From Myxococcales bacterium (lineage in GTDB: Bacteria > Myxococcota_A > UBA9042 > UBA3505), in NCBI GenBank assembly GCA_002728755.1, contig PBVT01000056.1:1-64000 (forward strand): a DNA stretch of 64,000 nt, given 5' to 3'. Below the pieces are notes generated by a model. The model saw only the letters and a program-made list of their open reading frames with translations, did not search any database and was not told where the DNA came from. Both the position numbers and the translations under genes were made by a program. Positions 17,806 through 27,346 of the stretch are shown piece after piece (the first letter of the stretch is position 1; each line of letters starts with the position of its first letter).

Positions 17806-20800
17806 GCGAAACACCAACCTATTCCGGGACCACCATCGCCATCGCTAGCGCGGGTACGGGTAAGACAACGGCCTTAATGGCTCGGATTCTTGCCTGGTGC
17901 CTGGGGCCGGGATGGGAGAAAAATGAAGCCCACCTCTCTGGGACCAACGCACCGGCCGATGAAGAGGTGGCGAGCCGCGTGTTATCGCGGGTATGCGCCA
18001 TTACGTTTACGGACAAGGCTGCGGCGCAGATGGGCGAGAAGTTGGCGGAGAATATCGCGGATCTGCAGGCGGGTCGTCAGCCCTATGGTCTGGAGGATTT
18101 TGAAGGCCTCCCCACAGGTGATGATTTATCGCGGCGCGTACAGGCGTTAGCGCTTTGCCAGGACCAATTCTCGGCGTTGACGATTCACGCCTTTTGTAAA
18201 GGAGTGATCGCACGTCACCCCATGGAAGCAGGCCTACCTCCGGGCTTTGAGGTGGATGCGGATGAGAGTCGTTTGACCCATCGAGTGCAGGAGGTCGTCG
18301 AAGAACATCTGCGGGCTGCTCTGGAGAGCCCCCAGGATTCTGCTCTATTGGATCTGTTAAGCCGTGAGTTGTCCCTGGAGGATGTGCTTGCCGCTCTCGC
18401 TCGATTATGTACCAGCTCCCTGGAGCCAAGGGATCTGGATTGGGATCCCTTCCAGAGAAAAAGTCTGCATCGCATCTGGACCAGTCTGGGCCGATGTCTG
18501 GCGGATCTCGAAGATATTCTGGCCGATCGCCTGGTCGGGAACCGTCTGCGAGGTGCGTTCGATGCCCAGGATAGTTTCCGAGGGTTGCACGAGCAGCTTC
18601 AACAGTCGGAGCCCAATCTGGAAAACCTGAAAGAGCTGATCCGTTGGAATGATGAACAGTCCAACCAGAAGGCTCTGAAACGGATCGGCGATTGGGGACG
18701 GGGAACGTTTACCCAAAACGAAGAGGCCTGTTTAGGCCAGCATGCCCGCGCATTGGCTACGATTTGCCCGGAGCTTCGCCGTAGAATGACTGCCGTGCAG
18801 AGCATCGACGTGGATTTGATTCAAGTCGCGCGACGTGCCCTCAAGCCCATGTTCGTGGATGTCTGTGAGGGGCTGCGTCAGAACGGAGTGGTCACCTTTG
18901 GTGATCTTCTCTACCACGCCAGAGCTCTACTGGCCGATCGAAGCAATGGTATCGCGGCCATGGAGTCCTCGCGCATAGATCAGCTCCTGGTGGATGAATT
19001 CCAGGACACGGATGAGCTGCAATGCTCGCTGATCGCGTACCTTGCGCTCGAAGGACCGGAAGAGAGCCGACCGGGTCTATTTATTGTTGGTGATCCCAAG
19101 CAGTCGATCTACGGATGGCGTAACGCCGATCTGCAGACCTACTCGGACTTCTTGGATGCGCTCCGGTCGAATTGTGGAGCGCGAGAGCAGTCCTTGAAGG
19201 TGAACTATCGCTCCTGTAAGCCGGTGGTGGATGCGGTGAACCATGTCTTCTCGGAGGTCATGAAGCCTACCAAAGGCCTACAGCCCGACTATATGCCCCT
19301 GGTGCACCCCTCCGATCTGGCTTCCGACCCATGCCCAACCGATGAAGACCAACCAGGCGTTGAGTATTGGGTGACGTGGGGATGGGATGGGGAAAATGAG
19401 GAGCCCATAACCGACGGTAAGAGTGACGCCCTCTCCGCTATGGAAGCGGCCTGGATAGCGCGGGATATCGTTCGCCTACGACGTAGTGGAACGATCCAAT
19501 CCTGGGACGATGTGATGATTCTATATCGTTCGAGCACGATCCTGGACTCTGTGCTGAACGAGCTTCGAAAGCTACGGATCCCCCATCGGGTAGAGCGGGA
19601 TCGAAGCTATTTCCGACGGCGAGAAATTGTAGAAGTGGTGGCCCTTATTCGGACGATTATCGATCCAGGAGACCAACTGGCTCTGCTTACTACGTTGCGG
19701 TCGTCCTGGGTGGGAATACCCGATGCCGCTTTGATCCCTCTCTGGGGGCAAGGCTTTCCAGGCAAGATGCTGCATGTGCCAGACCAGGCTGTCGAAGAGC
19801 AGCTTTGCGGGCAGCTTGCCGAGGTGGCAGCACAGATACAACCGACGGTCCCTGGGATGGACCGGATTACGGGCTGGCACCATAGCGCCAGTGGGTTTAT
19901 ACGACTTCTGGGGCGATTGCGACGCAGCTTTCGAGAGGATCCTTCCGATCGTTTTATCGAGACCCTCCGTCGAGAGCTATATCTGGAAGCGACCGAAAGC
20001 AGCCGCTATCCAGGCCGATATCGGATCGCGAACCTGGAACGCTTCTTCGAAGATCTGGGCGCGACTCTCGAAGAATACGGATGGGATATTCCTGTGTTAT
20101 TGGAGAGCCTGCGCCGAAAGGTATCGCGTCAATTGGATGCAGAAGAAGCACGACCCGAGGCCTCCTCCGATGGGGCGGTTCGGGTGATGACGATTCATAA
20201 ATCCAAAGGTCTTAAGGCCGAGCATGTCTACCTGATGGGGCTCCATCGAAAGGCAGCACAGAGCGATCGTCGAAGCCCGGGGGAGAAGACCGAGGTGTCG
20301 CGAAGAACCGGGGGGTTGTCGTATCAACTCTTTGGTGCCTGCTCTCCGGCGTTTGGAGATCTGGGGGAGATTCGTGCGGCGGTGGAAGACGCGGAACGCA
20401 TTCGTACTCTCTATGTGGCGATGACCCGAGCGGCATCGCGATTGGTCATGTGCGGCCGCTGGCCTCTCCAAGGAGAGAAGAACTCACCAACCAGCTATAT
20501 GTATCTTTTGAAGCAAGCGTACTCCGATGGTCCCGATCTCGAATTCGGTGTGCGGGCCTGCGCAGAAGAAGGAACGAGCCGGTTCACTCAGAACGGGGTT
20601 CAATGGTGTTATCCAGCTCTCGATCCCGTGCTGAACCAGGCTGGAGTGCCAGTGGAGGACGCTCTGCGTGTGCCGCAGATCCAGGAGATTGAGGCGGGGT
20701 TGGCGGATCTGGAGCGCCGCGTTGAGGCCGCCCAGACCCACCAGAGTCGGCCAATGGGGGTGAGCGTATCCAAGCTGTTACCAGCGTTTGAGGCGACGTC

Positions 20801-21365
20801 CGAGGATGAAGCAGTGGATCGCCCGCGGTCGTATTCGGGGCTTGGCTCGCTCGTGGGGAGTTTGGTGCATGAGTTCCTGGAAGAAGACCTGGTTCTCGAC
20901 CAGGGCTGGCAAGAGAACCTGCCGACGCGGGCTCGAGCGCATCTGCAAAGTCGTGGTGTCCCTGCGGAGCGACTGGAGGCGGTCATTGAGGACGCGACGT
21001 CTATTCTGGAGTCGTTCCGATCCGGAGATCTCTACGGTCGACTGAAGGCCGTCTCTCCCCATGTGGTGGCGCGGGAATACCCGGTGCTCATTGAGCCTGA
21101 GTCGACGCCTGACGGACCAGTAGGCTATGTGACCAGCGTGCTGGATATGGTCTATCTGGATCCGGAGCGGCAGCAATATGTGGTCGTGGATTATAAGACC
21201 GATCCCTACGACGGCTCCGGCGGCTCGGCCGAGCTGCTCGCCAAATATAAAGGGCAGGGCGAGGCGTACGTCTCGGCCCTACAAGAGGCCATGTCCCTGG
21301 ATTATAGGCCGTCCTTTGAGCTCTGGTTCGTCCGAACCGGCCACCTGGAGATCACAGCGGGCTGA
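17802..21365 (+). CDS. addA: AddA-type UvrD-family helicase-nuclease
   Basis: 1187 residues. Superfamily 1 helicase with nuclease domain that unwinds and resects DNA ends for RecA loading. Motif I ASAGTGKTT (about residues 14-22), motif II LLVDEFQDTDELQ, motif III GDPKQSIYGWRNAD, motif IV-like NYRSCKPVVDAVN, motif V MTIHKSKGLKAEHVYLMG and motif VI LYVAMTRAASRL are all present. The C-terminal nuclease has GSLVHEFLEED and VVVDYKTDPYDG, the PD-(D/E)XK core. ATG 17802 overlaps the addB stop (ATGA), showing translational coupling. Confidence 0.92.
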   Translation: MSETPTYSGTTIAIASAGTGKTTALMARILAWCLGPGWEKNEAHLSGTNAPADEEVASRVLSRVCAITFTDKAAAQMGEKLAENIADLQAGRQPYGLEDFEGLPTGDDLSRRVQALALCQDQFSALTIHAFCKGVIARHPMEAGLPPGFEVDADESRLTHRVQEVVEEHLRAALESPQDSALLDLLSRELSLEDVLAALARLCTSSLEPRDLDWDPFQRKSLHRIWTSLGRCLADLEDILADRLVGNRLRGAFDAQDSFRGLHEQLQQSEPNLENLKELIRWNDEQSNQKALKRIGDWGRGTFTQNEEACLGQHARALATICPELRRRMTAVQSIDVDLIQVARRALKPMFVDVCEGLRQNGVVTFGDLLYHARALLADRSNGIAAMESSRIDQLLVDEFQDTDELQCSLIAYLALEGPEESRPGLFIVGDPKQSIYGWRNADLQTYSDFLDALRSNCGAREQSLKVNYRSCKPVVDAVNHVFSEVMKPTKGLQPDYMPLVHPSDLASDPCPTDEDQPGVEYWVTWGWDGENEEPITDGKSDALSAMEAAWIARDIVRLRRSGTIQSWDDVMILYRSSTILDSVLNELRKLRIPHRVERDRSYFRRREIVEVVALIRTIIDPGDQLALLTTLRSSWVGIPDAALIPLWGQGFPGKMLHVPDQAVEEQLCGQLAEVAAQIQPTVPGMDRITGWHHSASGFIRLLGRLRRSFREDPSDRFIETLRRELYLEATESSRYPGRYRIANLERFFEDLGATLEEYGWDIPVLLESLRRKVSRQLDAEEARPEASSDGAVRVMTIHKSKGLKAEHVYLMGLHRKAAQSDRRSPGEKTEVSRRTGGLSYQLFGACSPAFGDLGEIRAAVEDAERIRTLYVAMTRAASRLVMCGRWPLQGEKNSPTSYMYLLKQAYSDGPDLEFGVRACAEEGTSRFTQNGVQWCYPALDPVLNQAGVPVEDALRVPQIQEIEAGLADLERRVEAAQTHQSRPMGVSVSKLLPAFEATSEDEAVDRPRSYSGLGSLVGSLVHEFLEEDLVLDQGWQENLPTRARAHLQSRGVPAERLEAVIEDATSILESFRSGDLYGRLKAVSPHVVAREYPVLIEPESTPDGPVGYVTSVLDMVYLDPERQQYVVVDYKTDPYDGSGGSAELLAKYKGQGEAYVSALQEAMSLDYRPSFELWFVRTGHLEITAG

Positions 21366-21385
21366 TTTACAGGCAGAGAGGGCTT

Positions 21386-24300
21386 TTAGAGAGAGCATTG
21401 AGGACAAATATCGAAGACGTATACGGATCCGCCGTCTCTTGTGGAATTGGCGATGACCGTACTGTCGCTGATGCTCACCACGTTGCCCAACGCGTCACCC
21501 GCAACGTATGCGTTGACGGTGAGTTTGGGTTGCTCTATCCAGGCTCCGGCATTTCGTACAAATACATAGACTGCACCGATCCCTGCGGTGGCCCCAAACA
21601 GGCCCGGATGGTCGTAGCCAGGTACGCCCACCGATAGGATGTTGCCCTGTAATGTAACGCTTAGGCCGAAATTATAATGAATTTGATTTTCCCCTGTGTA
21701 GCTGGCGGTGAGTTTTTGTTGCTCCGTCCAGACTCCATCACTTCTCTCAAATACATAGGCCGCACCGCTGTTGAAGTCCCAAGTATCCTCCCACATTGCG
21801 CCCACAACAATGGTGTCGCCGCTGATGCCCAATCCAGAACTGAACCAATCACCGCCTTCTCCATCGCTGGCGGTGAGTTTTTGTTGCTCCGTCCAGACTC
21901 CGTCACTGTTCACGAATACATAGGCGGCACCACTGTCACTCCCCAACGCGTCGTTGCCACGGGAACCTACAACCAGGGTATCTCCATCGATGGCAATCGA
22001 GCTGCCGAATCTATTGCCTCCTGATCCCTCTCCGCCGTCACTGGCGGTGAGTTTTTGTTGCTCGGTCCAGACCCCGTCACTTCGCACAAATACATAGACT
22101 GCGCCGCTATCCCATCCCAGACTATCCTCCCATTGTGCGCCCACAAACAGGGTGTCGCCGCTGATGGCAAGACTATTCGCGAAGCTATCAAGTACTTCTG
22201 GGTCGCTGGCGGTGAGTTTTTGTTGCTCCGTCCAGACTCCGTCACTGTTCACGAATACATAAGCCGAGCCGCTGTTTGATGCGCTGTCATCGTCGAAAGG
22301 AGAACCCACAACCACGGTGTCCCCGCTGATGGTTACGGTTTTACCGAACCTGTCCAGTGAAGCCCCATCACTGGCGGTGAGTTTTTGTTGCTCGGTCCAG
22401 ACCCCACCACTTCGCATAAAGACATAGGCCGCACCGCTGTCAGTATCCAATTCATCATCGGTCTCGTTGCCCGCCACCAGGGTATCGCCGCTGATGGCAA
22501 GACTACTTCCGAAGTCTGGCGAAGCGTCGTCGGGGTCGCTGGGGGTGATTTGGGATTCATTGAAGATACAACCGATGGCGTCCCCTGCCACTACACAGGT
22601 CTCTTCCGCACAGTCCGACGAACACCCATCTCCATCCACCGTATTTCCATCGTCGCAGGTTTCCAGTCCCTCGATGGTGCTGTTGCCACAAAGATTACAA
22701 AATAAACAATCCGCGTAGACGTAGACTGCGCCACTATCAACCGCATCACCATCACCTTTTAACGCGCCAACAACTACAGTGGCCCCATCGGTGGCGACTA
22801 CGTTTCCGAACATGTCGTTAACGGCGGCATCACTTGCACCATACTTTCTCTGTAAGTCCCAGTCAGCGCCGTCGACGTTTGCATATACAAATACGGCCCC
22901 TGCGTTCGTCTCGGTGTCATCATCCCATGGCGCACCGACAACCAGAACATCACCACGGATGGAGACGCTTTTTCCAAAGGTATCCGTATGTGGGCCACCT
23001 GGGCCCGCGTTCAAGCTCTGCGTGAGAGTCCACTCGGTACCGCTTCGCGTATAGACATAGGCTGACCCAGCATCAAATTCCGCATCGTCTTGCCGTTGGG
23101 CTCCTACCACCAGGGTGTCGCCGAAAACCGAGACGCTGTCGCCGAAATAGTCTCTTACCTCTCCACTGTCGAGAATTAACCGCTGTTGCTCAGTCCATAA
23201 GGCACCTGTACGCGTAAACACATAAGCGGCACCACTATCGTCGCCAAAGTCATTGTCTTCTGCTCCCACAACAATGGTGTCCCCATCGATAGAGACTGCC
23301 TTACCGAAATAGGATTCGGTTTCAGCGACACTTGGGAGCAGTTTTTGCTGCTCGACCCAATCGTCATCAAGCCGGTGAAATACGTAAGCAGCACCGCTTT
23401 TTGAGGCGAGAGCTTCGAGCCTAGGTGACCCCACAACCATGTAGTCACCACGAATGGCGACGTTTTTTCCAAAGTGCGCGCCGACAGTTCCATCGCTGGC
23501 GGTGAGTTTTTGCGATTGCGTCCATTCCTCCCCAGCGTGAGTAAACACGTAAACCGAACCGCTTTGGGTTCCCAAATCATCATCTCCCCATGCGCCGATC
23601 GCTATCGTGTCGCCAGAGATCGAAACACTCCAGCCGAACAAATCGCCCGCTACAGTATCATCCGCAGTCAACATTTGCTGCTGTACCCAAGTTCCATCAA
23701 TTCGCTCATGTACAAAGACGGCGCCGCTATTCCCACCTAAGGTGTCGCCTGTTGGGGCGCCTACCACCATGGTATCCCCATCGATGGCGACGTTTTCGAA
23801 ACTGTCGTTTGTATTCGCCACACCAATCATTGGTGTGAATTTGGCTTCTGTAAGCGAGCATGTGGGCCCGAAGAGGAAGGCGACACAAGTTTCTGCAACG
23901 CAATCAGCTGTACAGCCATCACCACTGTTTAGGTTTCCATCGTCACAGGTCTCGTCGGCCTCTACGATGGTATTCCCGCAGCAGTCGGGGGCAATGTCGG
24001 TCACACAGATGCCTTCCGTATTGTCGCAATAACTGACAGAGCAAAGGGCGTCAGATGGAGGGCAGTCCACAGGAGTTCCGAGGGTGCAGCTTCCCCCTTG
24101 GCAGGTCTCCTGACCGTTGCAGAGATCATCGTCGTTACACGGTGTATGGTCTGCCATATACAAGTCGCAGAGACCGGTCGTCGGGTTGCAGGTGTTCGCT
24201 AAACAGGCTTCGGTTACGTCGGAGCAATCCACGGCGGTGCCGGCCTCACAGGTGCCATTCACACAGATCTCGTTTCCATTGCAGAGGTTGTCGTCGTCGC

Positions 24301-25798
24301 ATGGTGTACCGTCTGTTATATTCAAGTCGCAGAGACCGGTAGCCGGGTTGCAGGTGTTCGCTAAACAGGGGGCCGTCACGTCGGAGCAATCCACGACAGT
24401 GCCCGTCTCACAGGTACCGCTGGCACAGGTTTCGTAGCCATTGCACAAGTCATCGTCGTCGCACGGCGTGCCGTCTGGACTAGCGGTATGGCAAGCTCCC
24501 GAGTCGCTGTCGCAGCTGTCTAGAGTGCACGGATCTCCGTCATCTTCACAAACGATCGCAGTACCCGGCGTACACACACCGAATAGGCAGGTCTCATCTC
24601 CATTACAGAGCTCGTCATCAGCACAGGGTGAGCCATCATCTAGAGACACTCCACAGCTTCCATCGCCCACATTACATATATCGTCTGTACAGGGGTTACC
24701 GTCGTCTGCACATACGATCGGCGTACCGAGGCATTCGCCAGAAAGACCGCACATATCGCTGGCCGTACAGGGATTCCCATCATCGCATACTCCTTCAACG
24801 ATGGTGTTATTGCAGCCGCCAGTGTTGGGATCGCAGGCATCCGATGTACAGGCGTCGAAGTCATCACAATCGTTAAACGTCTGCCCTACGCACTCATGCT
24901 CTTCGTTGCATATCTCGGTTAATGAACAGAGATCACCGTCGTCACATTCTGCTCCTTCCGGCTTCCAGGAGTACACGCAGCCTTCACCTTGTTTGCATTC
25001 CACCGAGGCCGAACACGGCATATCTTCACAAGTAACCGGTTCTCCTCCAGTGCAGGTTCCCAGATAACAGTAGTCATCTTCAGTGCACTCGTTCCCGTCG
25101 TCGCATTGGGCATCAAGGATCGGACTATTAACCACTTCGCCTTTCTCGCAATAGTCCTGGGTGCACGGGTTCTCATCATCGAGGTTCAAAGGCGCACCTT
25201 TGAGGCACTGCCCACCCTGGCAAAAATCTCCCTCTGTACATGCATTCTCATCTTCAACGCAGGGGAAACCATCGGGTTGATCGGGATTGTCGCAGACTGG
25301 CTCGCCTTCTTCACAGCTGCATACATCCTGGGTGCATTCTTTTTCGTCGCTACAATCTTCGGCATCGCCCACACATTGCATACCGTACTCGCCACAGTCG
25401 GGGTCATCGGGCTGGCAGACATCACAGAAGTCATTTGAGGTACAGCAGTCGTTGTCATTGCAAGGTGTACCCATGGTCATGGGCTGACATTGAACTCCTT
25501 TATCGGGAGTACAGGCGCAGATCGTGCAGGGGATGTCGTCATAGGTGATAGGCGTACCACCTTCACAGGCCGCTTCCTCTGTGCATGTGGATCCTTCCGT
25601 ACAAAGGTCCCCATCATCGCAATCCAATCCAACGGTCGCCTTGTGGCCGCATACGCCCGCAACACATTGGTCTATTGTGCAGGAGTTGGCATCGTTGCAG
25701 TCCAGATCAACAGCACATTCCTCTGCGTCCCCGTCGCCGCCGCCACAGGCGATGACGAGCACCAAAAGACATAGAGCGAGAATTTCAACCCACCGCAT
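21386..25798 (-). CDS. Giant lipoprotein: Cys-rich repeats and two FG-GAP propellers
   Basis: 1470 residues. Signal peptide with lipobox LVIAC (Cys 18). Residues about 25-600 are a chain of Cys-rich units of the type DGTPCDDDDLCNGYETC with acidic, possibly Ca-binding, Asp stretches. A Myxo-type disulfide motif (CGNTIVEADETCDDGN) follows, then seven FG-GAP-like blades with core GDTxVVGA, a second disulfide motif (CGNSTIEGLETCDDGN), then six clear blades and one degenerate. Blades share SGAAYVF and WTEQQKLTASDG. It is probably a surface adhesin or binding scaffold. GGAGG precedes ATG 25798. The stop lies 20 bp from the convergent addA stop. Confidence 0.85.
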   Translation of the reverse strand: MRWVEILALCLLVLVIACGGGDGDAEECAVDLDCNDANSCTIDQCVAGVCGHKATVGLDCDDGDLCTEGSTCTEEAACEGGTPITYDDIPCTICACTPDKGVQCQPMTMGTPCNDNDCCTSNDFCDVCQPDDPDCGEYGMQCVGDAEDCSDEKECTQDVCSCEEGEPVCDNPDQPDGFPCVEDENACTEGDFCQGGQCLKGAPLNLDDENPCTQDYCEKGEVVNSPILDAQCDDGNECTEDDYCYLGTCTGGEPVTCEDMPCSASVECKQGEGCVYSWKPEGAECDDGDLCSLTEICNEEHECVGQTFNDCDDFDACTSDACDPNTGGCNNTIVEGVCDDGNPCTASDMCGLSGECLGTPIVCADDGNPCTDDICNVGDGSCGVSLDDGSPCADDELCNGDETCLFGVCTPGTAIVCEDDGDPCTLDSCDSDSGACHTASPDGTPCDDDDLCNGYETCASGTCETGTVVDCSDVTAPCLANTCNPATGLCDLNITDGTPCDDDNLCNGNEICVNGTCEAGTAVDCSDVTEACLANTCNPTTGLCDLYMADHTPCNDDDLCNGQETCQGGSCTLGTPVDCPPSDALCSVSYCDNTEGICVTDIAPDCCGNTIVEADETCDDGNLNSGDGCTADCVAETCVAFLFGPTCSLTEAKFTPMIGVANTNDSFENVAIDGDTMVVGAPTGDTLGGNSGAVFVHERIDGTWVQQQMLTADDTVAGDLFGWSVSISGDTIAIGAWGDDDLGTQSGSVYVFTHAGEEWTQSQKLTASDGTVGAHFGKNVAIRGDYMVVGSPRLEALASKSGAAYVFHRLDDDWVEQQKLLPSVAETESYFGKAVSIDGDTIVVGAEDNDFGDDSGAAYVFTRTGALWTEQQRLILDSGEVRDYFGDSVSVFGDTLVVGAQRQDDAEFDAGSAYVYTRSGTEWTLTQSLNAGPGGPHTDTFGKSVSIRGDVLVVGAPWDDDTETNAGAVFVYANVDGADWDLQRKYGASDAAVNDMFGNVVATDGATVVVGALKGDGDAVDSGAVYVYADCLFCNLCGNSTIEGLETCDDGNTVDGDGCSSDCAEETCVVAGDAIGCIFNESQITPSDPDDASPDFGSSLAISGDTLVAGNETDDELDTDSGAAYVFMRSGGVWTEQQKLTASDGASLDRFGKTVTISGDTVVVGSPFDDDSASNSGSAYVFVNSDGVWTEQQKLTASDPEVLDSFANSLAISGDTLFVGAQWEDSLGWDSGAVYVFVRSDGVWTEQQKLTASDGGEGSGGNRFGSSIAIDGDTLVVGSRGNDALGSDSGAAYVFVNSDGVWTEQQKLTASDGEGGDWFSSGLGISGDTIVVGAMWEDTWDFNSGAAYVFERSDGVWTEQQKLTASYTGENQIHYNFGLSVTLQGNILSVGVPGYDHPGLFGATAGIGAVYVFVRNAGAWIEQPKLTVNAYVAGDALGNVVSISDSTVIANSTRDGGSVYVFDICPQCSL
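21702..22400 (-). repeat. 165/174-bp coding repeat in the second propeller
   Basis: The same 20-base block recurs in the plus-strand text at about 21702, 21867, 22041, 22206 and 22371, spaced 165, 174, 165 and 165 bp. Each unit codes for one propeller blade of 55-58 residues. DNA-level identity between blades points to recent internal duplication. Confidence 0.85.
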
Positions 25799-25978
25799 TC
25801 CAACCTCCGAAGTGTGATGCGAAGCATCAATCTATTCCGTTTTGAGGCACCTTACAAATGAAGTTTTTTCGCGCTGGAATGGTCTCTGTACGAAGACCAT
25901 AGTCGCTTACAAACCCTGGACACAAAGCGGGCGCGCTAAGCTTTTTCGATATTGTTGAGTAGCCTGCTTGCTTCGCAA

Positions 25979-27115
25979 TCAGCTGGTCAGGCGAAGAATC
26001 CACTCCCAGCCGTCGGCGCGACCGATGACGTAGACGGTCCAGAGGCCGTAGATGAGCAGGAACAGGTAGGCCTTCAGCCGGCTCAGATTACGACCTATGA
26101 TGAACACCAGCAGGATCATTGCCGTGGCCACCACAAGCAGGATCCGCAGGGCGTTCAGATCGGCCGATTCGGCCGCGCTGCTGCTCAGGGTCACATCCTG
26201 GTAGAAGAGACCGTATAGTAGCAGGGGAAGCCCAAGCGCAATGGTAATATCAAAGATATTGCTTCCCACCGCATTGGATACCGCGTCATCGTAATTGCCA
26301 CGGCGCGCATCCCGTACCGAAAGAATCGTATCGGGAACACTTGTGGCCGCCGCTCCAAGGATCAGGGCCGTGAAGTATGGTGCGATCTGCAGGGCCTTCG
26401 CCGAGTCGATGACGGCCGTAGCCAGAAAATGACAGCTCGCTCCGATCATCACTGTGGCCAACCCGAGCACAACCCAGGCTCGTTGGGTGTTTAATGGCGC
26501 CCCTTTGTAGACCAGCTGGTGGAAATCCAACATGCAGAGGTGCTGAAGAAAACCCGCGCCTTCCTCTACATTTCGCCCTTCGAATGCATTGGTTCCCTCA
26601 TGATGCTGGGTTTTACGAACCTGGATGATCAAAGCCACAGCATAGAATACGTAGACCAGAGCCAGCAGTCCTCCAGCCCACCAGGCCAGCTTGGATTGGC
26701 CTAGAAAACCGAATAATACGAGCTCGGCAAATAAGAGAAACGCACCATCACGAATTATCGTGCGTTTTTGAATCTGGATCTCGGACTTCCCTTTGGAACC
26801 CTTCGCACGCCATCCAACCACTCCCAGAATACAAAGGGCGGGAATCACCGTCAGATTGAAGATCGCGCTACCAGCGCAGGTCGCCATACCCGCTGCGAAA
26901 CCAGCCTGGTCGTGGTAGACGAATAACAGAAAAAAGGTGGTCAGAAGTTCGGGTAACGAGCTCCCAATTGCGTTGACCGTCGCGCCACGGATGCCTGGTG
27001 GCATATTTCGCCCCAGATGGCTGGCTGCCAGATCGAAGCTTTCGCAAGCTCGATTGATGATGAATGAGCAGGCGATCAGCGTAATGAGAGCCTGAAATAA
27101 TAACCCGGTGTCCAT
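25979..27115 (-). CDS. CaCA-family cation (Na+/Ca2+-type) exchanger
   Basis: 378 residues, polytopic inner-membrane protein with about ten predicted segments. The two alpha-repeats that form the transport site are visible: GATVNAIGSSLPELLTTFF (about residue 42) with AGSAIFNLTVIP, and ILGAAATSVPDTILSVRDA with SNAVGSNIFDITIALGLPLLL. They are separated by a cytosolic loop, as in the family. Ion specificity cannot be read. An earlier in-frame TTG (27133) exists, but ATG 27115 is preferred. Confidence 0.85.
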   Translation of the reverse strand: MDTGLLFQALITLIACSFIINRACESFDLAASHLGRNMPPGIRGATVNAIGSSLPELLTTFFLLFVYHDQAGFAAGMATCAGSAIFNLTVIPALCILGVVGWRAKGSKGKSEIQIQKRTIIRDGAFLLFAELVLFGFLGQSKLAWWAGGLLALVYVFYAVALIIQVRKTQHHEGTNAFEGRNVEEGAGFLQHLCMLDFHQLVYKGAPLNTQRAWVVLGLATVMIGASCHFLATAVIDSAKALQIAPYFTALILGAAATSVPDTILSVRDARRGNYDDAVSNAVGSNIFDITIALGLPLLLYGLFYQDVTLSSSAAESADLNALRILLVVATAMILLVFIIGRNLSRLKAYLFLLIYGLWTVYVIGRADGWEWILRLTS

Positions 27116-27346
27116 TTTGATTCCGTTGAACAAGCGACGAGAATTCGATTTCGCACCGTACCTCGTATCACGAGATATGGAAAGAAGGACAGGGCATAAA
27201 ACCGGCTATTCTGATCGACTCGATTTCAATCCGTCCAAGAACTGCCGATTAGCATGTAGAGACGGGCATTAACCAGATTTCCATTGCGGTAAAACAACCG
27301 AAACGCTAATTGTAGCGGCGCGCTGCTGTGGGTCATTTGAGGCTTT

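Noticed and set aside
21702-22400. CRISPR-like spaced repeats
   Set aside because: The period is 165-174 bp, a multiple of three, and the units code for propeller blades in an intact frame.
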